A stretch of DNA of 64,000 nucleotides from Bacteroidales bacterium. GTDB lineage: Bacteria > Bacteroidota > Bacteroidia > Bacteroidales > WCHB1-69. Position numbers and translations under genes: made by a program. How positions within the stretch are numbered: the first letter of the stretch is position 1; every line of letters begins with the position of its first letter. This document shows positions 52,200-61,084 of the stretch, piece by piece. Under the pieces are notes generated by a model. The model did not search any database. It saw nothing but the letters and a program-made list of their open reading frames with translations, and was not told where the DNA came from. The stretch spans positions 47,749 to 111,748 of the forward strand of contig JAKSMC010000004.1 of NCBI GenBank assembly GCA_024400835.1, given 5' to 3'.

Positions 52200-53624
52200 A
52201 TGCTATTCCTCTACATCTATATCTCTCTCCACCTCCTCGCCCTCCTGTTCCCGCCCGTGCGGAAGGGGTGGCGTGAACATTTCCATATCTGCGGGCAGCT
52301 GCTGGGTAAAGAGATGTACCAGACGGCTTGCGAGCCGATTGATTCGGATAAGCCCCACAGGTGGCAGTATGCGGTCTATGCTGTTGTGTATCTGCTGTCT
52401 ATCTTGTATGCCGTTGTGGGCACGGCGATTCCCGTTGTGGTCTATTGGTCCGCCTATTTGGATCTGAAACCGAAGAAGAAAAAGGATGGGGTAGTGGGCG
52501 AGAACCCGACTTCGAGGTTGAACTATCCGAAGCGCCCAACGCGTCGCTATCCCTGCGGTGACCCGGAAACGTGGGGCGGCAAGGGCCTGCCAACGGAACT
52601 CTATGTCGGAGGCAGACTGCCGTTTATGCCGCACGTGGACCAAATCATCTACGTGGAGGACAAGCCCTACCCCGAGATGCACCGCTTCATTGAGGAACAT
52701 CTCGCCGAAATCCAGGAAATCTACAAGAGCTGCCACTTCGAGTTCTGCTCGCTGGCCACGGAACAGGTGGTCACCACGCCGCCCGAGGTGCTCAACTACC
52801 TGTTCCCATACCGCCACTTCGACAGTCCCGTGCAGTCCAAAAGTTTCACTTCTGGGCACATTCTCCCGTTTATTGAGAAGGGTGAAGTCACCGGGCCGTC
52901 CCTCATCCACTTCCGCCCGTATCCCGATGACCGCACGAGACGAGATACAGAGCACAACTATTTCTTCAATTGCCTGGAGCTGGTGCCCGGCTCAGATACG
53001 CCGCTGATGGCCCAGTTCGAGTGGCTGGCATTCAACTGCACGCACAGGGCATTGGGCAGGGGAGTCCGTATGTACAGTCTGGATATCAAGCCGAAGGATA
53101 AGGCCGATTTCCATTTCGATTTTGAGATTAAAAAGCTGAAAGAGGAGGTCTTGGAACGCATCGAGAAACTTCGTCGCTTGGGCGTGCACGAGGGCCAACT
53201 GCTGGAGCTGGTGGCCTTTCCGCCCAAGATAAGTCCGCTGGTCATCACCAACGAATACAGGATTCTGCTGCCGGACTACAACAATCGCGAAATCCAGATG
53301 ACGCCGTTGGTCAAGGCGGTCTATTTCCTCTTCCTGCGGCATCCCGAGGGCATTGTGTTCAAGGAACTGCCCAAATACCGCCGGGAACTGCTTCAGATTT
53401 ACAAACAGATCACGCCGCGAATGCAGGAGGAGAACATCCGCCAGAGCGTCCGCGATGTGACTGACCCGACCAAGAACTCCATCAACGAGAAGTGCGCGCG
53501 CATCCGCGAGGCCTTCCTCGGCGAGTTCGACGAGTGCTTCGCCAAACAGTACTATGTCTCTGGCAAACGGGGTGAACCTAAGAAGGTCGAACTGCCTCGT
53601 TGCTTCGTGAAGTGGCCGGAGTGA
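52200..53624 (+). CDS. Unknown protein with N-terminal membrane anchor
   Basis: A 474-residue protein not recognised beyond being of a Bacteroidota type. It starts at ATG 52200, since the upstream in-frame ATG at 52152 would translate an intergenic simple repeat. Two hydrophobic segments (LFLYIYISLHLLALLF and the stretch YAVYAVVYLLSILYAVVGT) anchor it. The large soluble part carries KEEVLERIEKLRRLGVHEGQ and a C-terminal ITNEYRILLPDYNNREIQ then TPLVKAVYFLFLRHPEGI. This C-terminal part looks like a compact helical, possibly DNA-binding, module. The last 47 bases of coding sequence are repeated at 55131-55177, beyond the next gene. Confidence 0.7.
   Translation: MLFLYIYISLHLLALLFPPVRKGWREHFHICGQLLGKEMYQTACEPIDSDKPHRWQYAVYAVVYLLSILYAVVGTAIPVVVYWSAYLDLKPKKKKDGVVGENPTSRLNYPKRPTRRYPCGDPETWGGKGLPTELYVGGRLPFMPHVDQIIYVEDKPYPEMHRFIEEHLAEIQEIYKSCHFEFCSLATEQVVTTPPEVLNYLFPYRHFDSPVQSKSFTSGHILPFIEKGEVTGPSLIHFRPYPDDRTRRDTEHNYFFNCLELVPGSDTPLMAQFEWLAFNCTHRALGRGVRMYSLDIKPKDKADFHFDFEIKKLKEEVLERIEKLRRLGVHEGQLLELVAFPPKISPLVITNEYRILLPDYNNREIQMTPLVKAVYFLFLRHPEGIVFKELPKYRRELLQIYKQITPRMQEENIRQSVRDVTDPTKNSINEKCARIREAFLGEFDECFAKQYYVSGKRGEPKKVELPRCFVKWPE
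53572..53618 (+). repeat. 47-bp direct repeat flanking the third ATPase, copy 1
   Basis: Identical to 55131-55177 over 47 bases, beginning GTGAACCTAAGAAGG and ending GTGGCCG. Copy 1 is the 3' coding end of the 52200 gene. Confidence 0.92.
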
Positions 53625-53664
53625 CTTTTTTTCGTATCATCCATATTTCTATTGCTAAATATTG

Positions 53665-53672
53665 TATTTTTG
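53665..53672 (+). promoter_or_regulatory. Promoter -7 element of DUF4143 ATPase copy 3
   Basis: TATTTTTG followed by CCGTCG, 84 bases before the ATG. A small palindrome ACAGATATTCTGT lies just downstream. Confidence 0.5.
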
Positions 53673-53755
53673 CCGTCGTTTTATTACAGATATTCTGTGG
53701 TTTAACCGTATGTTTATTACAAAATATTTTATAAAATCCTGTTGTTTAATAAGTT

Positions 53756-55102
53756 ATGAGAAATATACAAAGACGTGCGTTAGATTATCTTCGTGAATGG
53801 AAAAACAAGGTTAATAGGAAACCGCTTATCCTCCGTGGTGCTCGTCAAGTTGGAAAAACCACGTTGGTGAAAGAATTTTCCAAAGAGTATGATGTGTTTC
53901 TGCATCTAAATTTGGAAAATGAGGACGAGAGGCTCCTTTTTGAAAAGTTCCATTCGGCGAAGGAGTTGATTAGGGCTGTTTTTTTGTTCAAAAATATACA
54001 GCAGGTGAAAGATAATGTGCTGCTGTTCATTGATGAGATTCAGAATTCGCAAAAGGCGGTGGCCATGTTACGCTATTTTTACGAAGAGGAGAATTGGCTC
54101 CACGTGATTACAGCTGGCTCTTTGCTTTAAACTATGATGGACGTTCGGCGAATCTCCTTTCCCGTTGGTCGTGTGGACTATATGGCTTTGCGTCCGTGTT
54201 CGTTTGAGGAGTTCTTGAATGGAATGGGGGACGATTTCGACATCCCCTACATTCAGAATGTTGATGTCTCCGATGTTATTCATCCGAGGTTGCAACAGTG
54301 GTTCAGAGAATATGTCTTGTGTGGTGGTATGCCGGCAGCAGTAGTTCAATATGCTCAAAATCGAGACATATTGTCCGTGAAATCTACGTATGAATCATTG
54401 CAGACTTCGTATTGCGACGACGTTGAAAAATACACTTCCAGTCAGACATTGACTCGAGTGATTCGGGCTATTTTGACGCACGGATGGAAAAGTGCGTCCG
54501 AAATCATTTCCTTCGAAGGTTTTGCAGGTACGCCCTACCGCTCAAGAGAAATGAGTGAGGCGTTTCAAACGATTTCAAAAGCTATGTTGCTTGAATTGGT
54601 ATATCCTTCATCGGAAGAAAGATTGCCCATTATGCCGAATTTGCGAAAACACCCGAAATTGTTGTGGTTAGATACCGGACTGGTAAATTATGTTTCCGGA
54701 ATACAAAGGGATGTGTTTTCGGTGGAGGATATTCAGGATGTATGGCGCGGAAGGATTGCTGAACATATAGTTGGACAGGAATTGCTATGTCTCGACAATC
54801 GCGTTTCGGCCACGCGAGCTTATTGGCATTCCAATCGTATCGGATCTGAGGCAGAGGTGGATTTCGTGCATCCTTATCAAGGATTGCTTGTCCCTATTGA
54901 AGTCAAATCAGGGCATAATGCGAAGTTGAAATCGTTGCATATTTTTATGGAGTCGGCTCCGCACAATATCGCCGTGCGTGTGTGGTCCCAACCCTATTCT
55001 ATAGATGAGGTCTCTACTCCCAGCGGTAAGCCGTTCAAATTAATCAACATTCCTTTTTATTATGTAGGACAAATTGAAAAAATATTAAATAGGGAAATCT
55101 AA
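53756..55102 (+). pseudogene. DUF4143 AAA ATPase (copy 3), interrupted by one in-frame stop
   Basis: The frame reads from ATG 53756 through Walker A GARQVGKTTL and Walker B VLLFIDEIQNSQ to ITAGSLL, then meets TAA (54128-54130). It continues in the same frame with TMMDVRRISFPVGRVDYM and the DUF4143 domain to 55102. Relatives read GSLLE at this point, so a GAA codon has probably become TAA. The C-terminal nuclease-like half (EAEVDFVHPYQG then IEVKSG) is intact. Either the gene is recently dead, or a downstream start at 54134 yields a separate C-terminal protein. A sequencing error is also possible. Confidence 0.85.
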
Positions 55103-55130
55103 AACAACTCTTCGCAGCGATTTGTCTTAC

Positions 55131-55177
55131 GTGAACCTAAGAAGGTCGAACTGCCTCGTTGCTTCGTGAAGTGGCCG
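55131..55177 (+). repeat. 47-bp direct repeat flanking the third ATPase, copy 2
   Basis: Second copy of the 3' end of the 52200 gene, 28 bases after the ATPase stop and with no coding role here. Confidence 0.92.
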
Positions 55178-55191
55178 ATGGGGATGAAGTG

Positions 55192-55259
55192 ATCTTTTCC
55201 ACAAGCCTTGCAAAACTTTTCCCCATAGCGGATGATGCGGTATTTTTGCCGCCTCTTTA
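55192..55259 (+). repeat. 68-bp promoter-bearing repeat, copy 1
   Basis: Nearly identical to 56479-56546 (about five differences). It contains the -7 box TATTTTTG (55241-55248) inside GCGGTATTTTTGCCGC. It drives the leucine-rich-repeat gene at 55378. Confidence 0.88.
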
Positions 55260-55377
55260 CTCCAGTCAGGGTGCGTGTGCGGAATTGAAGATGGAACTCG
55301 TCGGGATGTACGTGCTCGCCACTCCCGGTTGGATTGCGTTGCTGAAAAACTTTTAACCCAAACAAATACTATATGTT

Positions 55378-56187
55378 ATGAATACAGATTTTCCAATGTT
55401 TGACGATGACCCCATAATTTTTGACGACGAAGATTTTCCTGAATTTGGAAACTCCTACTATGGTGACATGCCAGAAATCAAGAAGTTGTTGATTCCTGAC
55501 GGAGCATACCTTACGCTCAATTTCTTCGAAGCGGATTTTATCAAGGAAGGCGTTGAAGAAGTTTGGATTGAGAATGATTTCTTTGCGGATGTCGATTTGT
55601 CTATCGGATTGGGCCTGATGAAAGATTTGAAGAGGTTTAAGATATTAAATCCCGAAAGCCCATTTTTTGTTGAGGATGGTCTGCTTTACGCCAATGTCGA
55701 TGCGGGACGTTATGAGTCGCGAATCGAGGCGTTGGAGTCTGATGAAGTTGAAACAGAATGCAAGGAAAGACAGAAGGAATTATGCCTGCGTTATACGATT
55801 TTCGAGCATTTGGAAGGTTATGAAAGTTTATGCGGTAAAGTGCTGTGTTCCATTCCTCCCGCCATTTCAAAAGAAGAAATCGTCATACCTGAAGGAGTGG
55901 TTGGGATTTGTTCTGGCGCTGTCCTCAATTGCGATTTGAAGCGTCTCTCTTTGCCCAACAGTTTGAAATGCGTTGGAAGTTTGGCAATACAGTCATCGCA
56001 GATCAAAGAACTGATTGTGTCCAATAGCGTATTTGATACCAGTCTGAATCTTGTCGATGAAAGCCAAATCGGCAAAGTCAGCCGCAGAGATTCAACGGAG
56101 CCCTTAGATGAGGAAGTCGTTGAAAAGTGGTTGGACGTTTTTGATTCTGACGATATTCAATCTGAATTATCCCGTTTAATCTTGTAG
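55378..56187 (+). CDS. Leucine-rich-repeat-like (BspA type) protein
   Basis: A 269-residue protein with no signal peptide and an acidic N-terminus (FDDDPIIFDDEDFPEFG). The central part has repeats of the LRR_5/BspA pattern: IVIPEGVVGICSGAVLNC, then LKRLSLPNSLKCVGSLAI, then IKELIVSNSVF. Such proteins bind other proteins or surfaces; without export this one is probably cytosolic. Its stop codon overlaps the left end of the MITE-like element. Function unknown. Confidence 0.65.
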   Translation: MNTDFPMFDDDPIIFDDEDFPEFGNSYYGDMPEIKKLLIPDGAYLTLNFFEADFIKEGVEEVWIENDFFADVDLSIGLGLMKDLKRFKILNPESPFFVEDGLLYANVDAGRYESRIEALESDEVETECKERQKELCLRYTIFEHLEGYESLCGKVLCSIPPAISKEEIVIPEGVVGICSGAVLNCDLKRLSLPNSLKCVGSLAIQSSQIKELIVSNSVFDTSLNLVDESQIGKVSRRDSTEPLDEEVVEKWLDVFDSDDIQSELSRLIL

Positions 56188-56423
56188 AGATCCCTTCACC
56201 TCCTCCTATCGTCGGAGGTTCGGGATGACGATGGCGTTTTCGCGTATAAGGGCGGCGGCGCAAGGTTGTTGGTTATGGTCGGTGTGTGGTGCCGCCGCAA
56301 TCGCGACTTCTGCGGCGACACCACGACATTGCAATCCGTTCAACACTTTCCGTCGCCGCTCTTCTTTTGCCCAGCCACGCAGCGTCATCCCGAGCGTAAC
56401 GCAGTGGAGCGAAGGGATCTCAA
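56187..56423. mobile_element. MITE-like element with ~45-bp imperfect inverted ends
   Basis: The left end GAGATCCCTTCACCTCC... and the right end ...GGAGCGAAGGGATCTC are inverted copies of one unit, both containing CGGGATGACG or its complement. About 240 bp lie between the outer ends, with no open frame of note. A related single unit is at 52009-52055. It looks like a small non-autonomous element or paired repetitive palindromes. Confidence 0.6.
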
Positions 56424-56478
56424 CAATTATTATCGTAATTTTTTCGAAAAGTTTGGAGTGTAAGAAAACATAGAAATA
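56424..56478. other. Spacer between the MITE-like element and promoter repeat
   Basis: A+T-rich and featureless; no gene seen. Confidence 0.5.
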
Positions 56479-56546
56479 ATCTTTTCTGCAAGCCTTGCAA
56501 AACTTTTTCCCATAGCGGATGATGCGGTATTTTTGCCGCCTCTTTA
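56479..56546 (+). repeat. 68-bp promoter-bearing repeat, copy 2
   Basis: Second copy of the 55192-55259 unit, with the -7 box TATTTTTG at 56528-56535. It drives the 56580-57260 gene pair. Confidence 0.88.
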
Positions 56547-56579
56547 ATTCAATCATTAACCAATTAAAATCATCTACTT

Positions 56580-56777
56580 ATGGAAAAATCTACTAAAATC
56601 ATTGTCACGGTTGTCATCGTCGTCGCCTTTATCCTTTCCTGGATGTTGGTTGTTTTTCTAATGGAAAGTTCCGGCCGTGGCACCCCTGGAATTATAGGTA
56701 TGGCCGTGATGTGCGTGTTCATCGCCGCCCTGCGTGCGATTTGGAAGAAACCGAAAGATGATTGGCGTAAAGAATAG
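56580..56777 (+). CDS. Small two-helix membrane protein
   Basis: The 65-residue protein has two hydrophobic helices (IVTVVIVVAFILSWMLVVFL, then GIIGMAVMCVFIAALRAI) and a basic tail (KKPKDDWRKE). It lies six bases before the J-domain gene and shares its promoter, so the two probably act at the membrane together. No known family. Confidence 0.7.
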   Translation: MEKSTKIIVTVVIVVAFILSWMLVVFLMESSGRGTPGIIGMAVMCVFIAALRAIWKKPKDDWRKE

Positions 56778-56783
56778 CGTGTT

Positions 56784-57260
56784 ATGTTCAAAGACTATTA
56801 CAAAATCCTGAATATCACGTGCCCTTCTTCAGCCGATGAAATCAAGACGGCCTATCGCCAGCAGGCCATGCGCTGGCATCCCGACCGTAATCAGGGACGC
56901 GACACCACCTCCGAGATGCAGGAGGTGGTGGAGGCCTACTACGTGTTGGGCAATCCCGAACGGAAAGCGCGCTATGATGCGGAATACCGCCTCTATCAGG
57001 CTGCGCACATCCAGCGCACGGCGTCGTCCGATTATCAGGTCCACGACCAGTACGTGCGACAGGATATGGCAAGTGCCCGTCAGGAGGCCTCCGACTATAT
57101 GCGGGAGTTTTTGGACTCGCTGAAACAGAACGGTAAAATTGCCGCCCAGGGTGCGTGGGAGGAACTGAAAAAGTGGCTGTTCATACTGCTCGTTTTCATT
57201 ATCCTCGGAATGATTGTGTCGCTGTGTATGGGGAACTCGGTCAATGAGTCACTGTACTAG
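56784..57260 (+). CDS. Membrane-anchored J-domain protein
   Basis: A 158-residue DnaJ-like co-chaperone. The J domain spans about 1-68, with the HPD motif in MRWHPDRNQG and the following helix YYVLGNPERKARYD. It lacks the Gly/Phe and zinc-finger regions of DnaJ. The C-terminal segment (KWLFILLVFIILGMIVSLCM) is a transmembrane helix, so the J domain faces the cytosol and could recruit DnaK to the membrane. It is co-encoded with a two-helix membrane protein. Confidence 0.85.
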   Translation: MFKDYYKILNITCPSSADEIKTAYRQQAMRWHPDRNQGRDTTSEMQEVVEAYYVLGNPERKARYDAEYRLYQAAHIQRTASSDYQVHDQYVRQDMASARQEASDYMREFLDSLKQNGKIAAQGAWEELKKWLFILLVFIILGMIVSLCMGNSVNESLY

Positions 57261-57284
57261 CCATGATGCGCTCGCGTTGATCAT

Positions 57285-57359
57285 TTTGAATTTTGGCTGA
57301 CGGACTTCACGAAGTTCAGAGGAACGGCGCGAAAATGTTAAAATAGAAGTCCTCTATAG
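57285..57359 (+). repeat. 75-bp dispersed repeat, copy 2
   Basis: Near-identical to 4202-4276. Here it ends five bases before the ATG of the T9SS cargo gene, so it would form its leader and supply or mask the ribosome binding site. Confidence 0.85.
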
Positions 57360-57363
57360 CTAT

Positions 57364-58044
57364 ATGAAAAACATTTTTACAACAGTGGCACTCTGTCTGG
57401 TATGTGCCTTTGGTGCTTTCGCCCAAAATTATTCAACAGTCCAAATCACGCCTGTCAACGGTGTGCTGACAGTTAATGGGGTGGACCAGATCACCATCCC
57501 GAATTATGATCCCTGTGAAGTCCAACTGGAGCCGATGGCTGGTTTCGTGGCCGTTCCTAACAATGATCAGATGTACACGGTGGCGGAATTTGCCACTTTG
57601 GATGCCGTGTGGAACGCCTGCAACTCTTCCGCGATATGGGCGGACAACCTGGTCACGCTCGACACCTATTCCGGAGAAAGAATGAATACGGGGTACGCCG
57701 CCTTGAAATTCTCCGGCACCCCGAACACCTACGGCTACGCCAAATTCGACAAAACTGTTGCGGGAGGTTGGACGGAGTTCGGCTATTTCACTACAGGTAA
57801 TGGTGTTGCGGAAAGGACAAACACCATTTCCGTTTATCCGAATCCGGTGGTGGAAACCATCCGTATCAACAATGCCGAAGAAGCACATGTGGCCATTTAC
57901 GACATGAAAGGCCAGCAGGTGAAATTGGTTGAGTACGCGAATGCCAATACGATGATAAATGTCTCGGATTTGTCGTCGGGTGTCTATTTTGTGAAGATCG
58001 CCAGCGGCAGCAAGGTGAATACGGTGAAATTCGTGAAGGAATAA
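57364..58044 (+). CDS. Secreted protein with T9SS type A sorting domain
   Basis: A 226-residue exported protein. A signal peptide (FTTVALCLVCAFGAFAQ) is followed by a beta-rich region of about 120 residues. The C-terminal T9SS domain has the usual parts: ISVYPNPVVETIRI, VAIYDMKGQQVKLVE, and SGVYFVKI followed by a basic VKFVKE end. It should be secreted by the type IX system and attached to the cell surface. The passenger domain is not recognised. Confidence 0.88.
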   Translation: MKNIFTTVALCLVCAFGAFAQNYSTVQITPVNGVLTVNGVDQITIPNYDPCEVQLEPMAGFVAVPNNDQMYTVAEFATLDAVWNACNSSAIWADNLVTLDTYSGERMNTGYAALKFSGTPNTYGYAKFDKTVAGGWTEFGYFTTGNGVAERTNTISVYPNPVVETIRINNAEEAHVAIYDMKGQQVKLVEYANANTMINVSDLSSGVYFVKIASGSKVNTVKFVKE

Positions 58045-58054
58045 TTACAGTTTG

Positions 58055-58150
58055 CGAGGGGGCAAGAAGAAGCTCGTCTACAAGTCACCTTGGTTTAAAG
58101 ACGGCGAGTTTGCCGGATACATCGAAGTCTCCATGGAAATTCCGATGTAG
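58055..58150 (+). pseudogene. C-terminal remnant of a PAS-domain-like protein
   Basis: A startless frame reads KKKLVYKSPWFKDGEFAGYI followed by EVSMEIPM and a stop. The pattern K.LVY.SPW.KDG.FAG..E.S.EIP matches the end of small PAS-like proteins common in Bacteroidota. Only ~31 codons survive. Confidence 0.4.
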
Positions 58151-58234
58151 ATGTCGTGCTATGTGCGGAAACCGAAGAACTGAAGGTTTTTTTCGCTAAT
58201 TCATCGCATTCTGTTAGTTCTTTTTAAGGCGTTG

Positions 58235-58831
58235 CTACAACGTCACATAAAACTTGTCCGTGTTGACCAACACGATGCCCGCTTTGTTGACGGCCCCGTT
58301 TTCGCGCAAATTGGTCTTGACTGTTTCAATGGCCGATCTTGAGATTTTCGGAAGCATATTGGTCCAAAACACCACAATCAGGTACTCGGAATCGTCGTCA
58401 ATTCCATAAATGTCTCTGATTTTCGACAGATTCTGCATTTGCGGAGTGATGGGGACGGCTGACACAGGCGGGAACGTTTCAAACCGTTGGTCCGTATTCC
58501 AGTTCAGGTTGGAGAGCCCGCCCTTTGCCGTGCAGTTGATGTGATAGGAACGGAGCAAATCCTTTTTGAAGTAGAGGATTTGAACTGGCTGGACAGCAGT
58601 CTGATGTTGCCATAAACTGTCCTGAATACACGTCCGGTAAGCGTCAAACTGCTCATAATCACTAACTATATGGCTGATTTTGTAATCTTGGTCCAAGACG
58701 GAAGTAATCATCAGATCATAATCTTTCTGGTCAAACTGTTTTAAGGGTTTGTAACCGTACAGCAATCCACAGCCTGTCAGCAGAATCGCAATGGCAAGGC
58801 ACAAGATGGCAATATGGCTTTTATTCTTCAT
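58235..58831 (-). CDS. Lipoprotein of unknown function
   Basis: I start at ATG 58831, giving MKNKSHIAILCLAIAILLTGC with lipobox LTGC and 198 residues. The longer frame from 58906 would add a second signal-like segment and overlap the neighbour. The mature part has no recognised motif. It follows the FISUMP lipoprotein gene on the same strand after 13 bases, so the two may work together at the cell envelope. Confidence 0.7.
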   Translation of the reverse strand: MKNKSHIAILCLAIAILLTGCGLLYGYKPLKQFDQKDYDLMITSVLDQDYKISHIVSDYEQFDAYRTCIQDSLWQHQTAVQPVQILYFKKDLLRSYHINCTAKGGLSNLNWNTDQRFETFPPVSAVPITPQMQNLSKIRDIYGIDDDSEYLIVVFWTNMLPKISRSAIETVKTNLRENGAVNKAGIVLVNTDKFYVTL

Positions 58832-58844
58832 AATTCTGTGATGA

Positions 58845-60650
58845 TTATTTGCCGCGAGCATTCCTGCGAACAGTAGCAATATCAGTGTTATACAGGTCTT
58901 TTTCATTGTATCTCAATATCACAAAACAGGTTTTCTCATCGTCGGACAGCCGTTTGTCGGCTAAGGCAATGCCCTTTGGCACCACCATAAGCTCATGCTT
59001 GCTCAAACAGTCGGGCATGTCCATTTCCGCAATCTGCTGGAAAGCAGAATCCAGCACCAGCAGCGACCAAGGTTTGTCGAGGACGTTGTTGCGTGTACCA
59101 TCCCTGTTCTCATAGGGCATTGGTCTGGAAACGGTGATGTAGTACAGGTTCCGGTAGGAGTCATAAACCACGCCAAGGTATGAGGTTTTGGCACTTTCCG
59201 TGCGGGCTAATTCCGTGTAGTTGTACGTGTTGGCCGTGTCAAATTCTTCCTGGACATGCCGCTGGTGTTTACTATGGATGTAGTGATGCTCTTGTGTGCC
59301 GTCGCGGTGGATAACATACAGCGAATCGATGAAGGTGTATATCGCCACCAAATCCGTATCCTTGTTCATGGTGCTGCTGAAGTGGTAATTGTAGCGTATG
59401 TTGTCCTTGCTGCGGTGAATAGCCGGATAAGTGCCAAGGCCGCGAATCGGATTGAGCTGTCCGTCTTTATACGAAAAAACATGGAACATCGGACGAGAAA
59501 ACATCCTGATCCGCACGTCAAGTCGATAGTCGAAAACATTTTTCAGGAAGGTACAACAATAAAGTAAACCCGAATCCGAAGAAATCGGCACATAGTAATG
59601 ACTCTTAAAGCCTTGAACAACTACACTGTCCCCGTCTTCTGTCCAAAGATTCATTATGACCATTCTTTTCACATTTGAATGATTGTCAATAAGATACGCA
59701 AGAGAATCAAAGGCGCAGTTGTAAATCAGATTGTTCCGGTCGAGTGAAAAATAGTAGGTAAGGTGGCCAGGGTTTTGGAATGTGGAGATCGGTTTCAGCC
59801 CACTAATGCAGTAGTTCAGGACAAATTGTTTCTCTTCCGTATGGAACCATGTGTTCACCTGCGTTTTTTCAGCAAAGGAGTAGAAAGAACGAGGCATGAC
59901 CGTTTTGTACGGGATGGTATATGTGTCCAACTGCGACACATCCGGCGCGTCCCCCTTTTTCCGTTTCTTGACTTTTAGCTTCGGGGTGGTAGCCTCCGCC
60001 CCGTCTTGCACGCAGCGCACGCTGTAGCCGTTATACACCTTCCCGAAGCAGACGTACGGGCAGGGGTAGTTGAAGTTCTCCAAATAGCGGCCCGTGGCAG
60101 TGCCGTCGCTTGAGGGCGTGGAACTCCACCAGAAGGACTCTTCGCCCACTTTCGTGTAGTTGCCGGGGTAGCGATAGCCGCTTCGGGGCGAACGCACAAA
60201 CCGTTTGATAATCCGCATGTTCTTGGCTGAGAAGGGAATACGGTACTGGTTGCCTTCAGCGACGCAGCCCTGTGTCATCGCGGTCCACTCCGAATCGTCT
60301 GGCAGGTGCCAACCGTCGGGACAGACACCCTGCACACTCGCGGACGTTTTGCCCGTATCGCGCACCGCTGCCGCCCAGGTGTAGAGCAGCCCGTACTTCC
60401 GCACGGAATCCTGGCTGTTCCAGTCGTCGAAATAGCATGCTCCCGTTGCTTCCTTGTCGGCCACCTCGCCAATCACAATCGGACTCCCGTCAGCGTAATG
60501 GGTCGTCCGCAGGTTCTCCGCCATCCACCGCATCCCGTTGATTTTCAGCGTGCGGTATCGGTTCCCGTCGCAGTCGAGCACGGTCACGCATGCGGGGAGC
60601 AGGAGCGCCAGTGCGCAGAACAAGAAGAAAGAAAGGGTGAGGTGTTTCAT
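58845..60650 (-). CDS. FISUMP-domain lipoprotein
   Basis: A 601-residue lipoprotein (signal LALLLPAC, lipobox LPAC). Residues ~25-215 form a Fibrobacter succinogenes major paralogous domain: DGNRYRTLKINGMRWMAENL, YTWAAAV, CPDGWHLPDDSEW, GYRYPG and FWWSSTPS. After a basic linker (KLKVKKRKKGD) the C-terminal ~370 residues look like a beta-propeller-like repeat domain with strands such as YNYHFSSTMNKDTDLVAIYT. Surface exposure is likely. The C-terminal part is not recognised further. Confidence 0.82.
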   Translation of the reverse strand: MKHLTLSFFLFCALALLLPACVTVLDCDGNRYRTLKINGMRWMAENLRTTHYADGSPIVIGEVADKEATGACYFDDWNSQDSVRKYGLLYTWAAAVRDTGKTSASVQGVCPDGWHLPDDSEWTAMTQGCVAEGNQYRIPFSAKNMRIIKRFVRSPRSGYRYPGNYTKVGEESFWWSSTPSSDGTATGRYLENFNYPCPYVCFGKVYNGYSVRCVQDGAEATTPKLKVKKRKKGDAPDVSQLDTYTIPYKTVMPRSFYSFAEKTQVNTWFHTEEKQFVLNYCISGLKPISTFQNPGHLTYYFSLDRNNLIYNCAFDSLAYLIDNHSNVKRMVIMNLWTEDGDSVVVQGFKSHYYVPISSDSGLLYCCTFLKNVFDYRLDVRIRMFSRPMFHVFSYKDGQLNPIRGLGTYPAIHRSKDNIRYNYHFSSTMNKDTDLVAIYTFIDSLYVIHRDGTQEHHYIHSKHQRHVQEEFDTANTYNYTELARTESAKTSYLGVVYDSYRNLYYITVSRPMPYENRDGTRNNVLDKPWSLLVLDSAFQQIAEMDMPDCLSKHELMVVPKGIALADKRLSDDEKTCFVILRYNEKDLYNTDIATVRRNARGK

Positions 60651-60662
60651 AAAACCTTACAT

Positions 60663-60977
60663 TTAATCAGAAATGTGATTCCTCTTTGCAATACATTTGA
60701 CGAGTAAGCTGATGACCAAGATGAGAACGATGAGAATCAGAATCTGCAAGAAAAACAGGGCAATCTTGCTGGTGATGCGTGGGGAAAGCCATTTTTCCGT
60801 CAAATGCATAATAGGCACGGTCATCAGAGCGATAGAGACACCCATGAACCATAAATTGTCCTTTCCTTCTTTGCCTTCTTTTTTCAGCTCTTTATTGCGA
60901 ATGCCGTTATAAAGGTAGTACGCCATTCCCACGATTCCAAGAACAAGCAAAACAATGTAAATAACTGTACCCCACAT
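60663..60977 (-). CDS. Small membrane protein, paralogue of the 62198 gene
   Basis: A 104-residue protein with three hydrophobic segments (TVIYIVLLVLGIVGMAYYLY; LWFMGVSIALMTVPIM; the C-terminal LFFLQILILIVLILVISLLV). It is clearly related to 62198-62521: both begin MW.T.IYIVLLVLG and end LVKC.A. The pair flanks the LytTR regulator gene. Function unknown. Confidence 0.75.
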   Translation of the reverse strand: MWGTVIYIVLLVLGIVGMAYYLYNGIRNKELKKEGKEGKDNLWFMGVSIALMTVPIMHLTEKWLSPRITSKIALFFLQILILIVLILVISLLVKCIAKRNHISD

Positions 60978-61084
60978 AATTATAATTCTTTTTATTGGTT
61001 AAGTCACTATTTAACGATATATCCAAAATAAGGTTCATTCAAAATCTACTGCAAAATTACAATATATTTCGAATGGGGGAGGTA

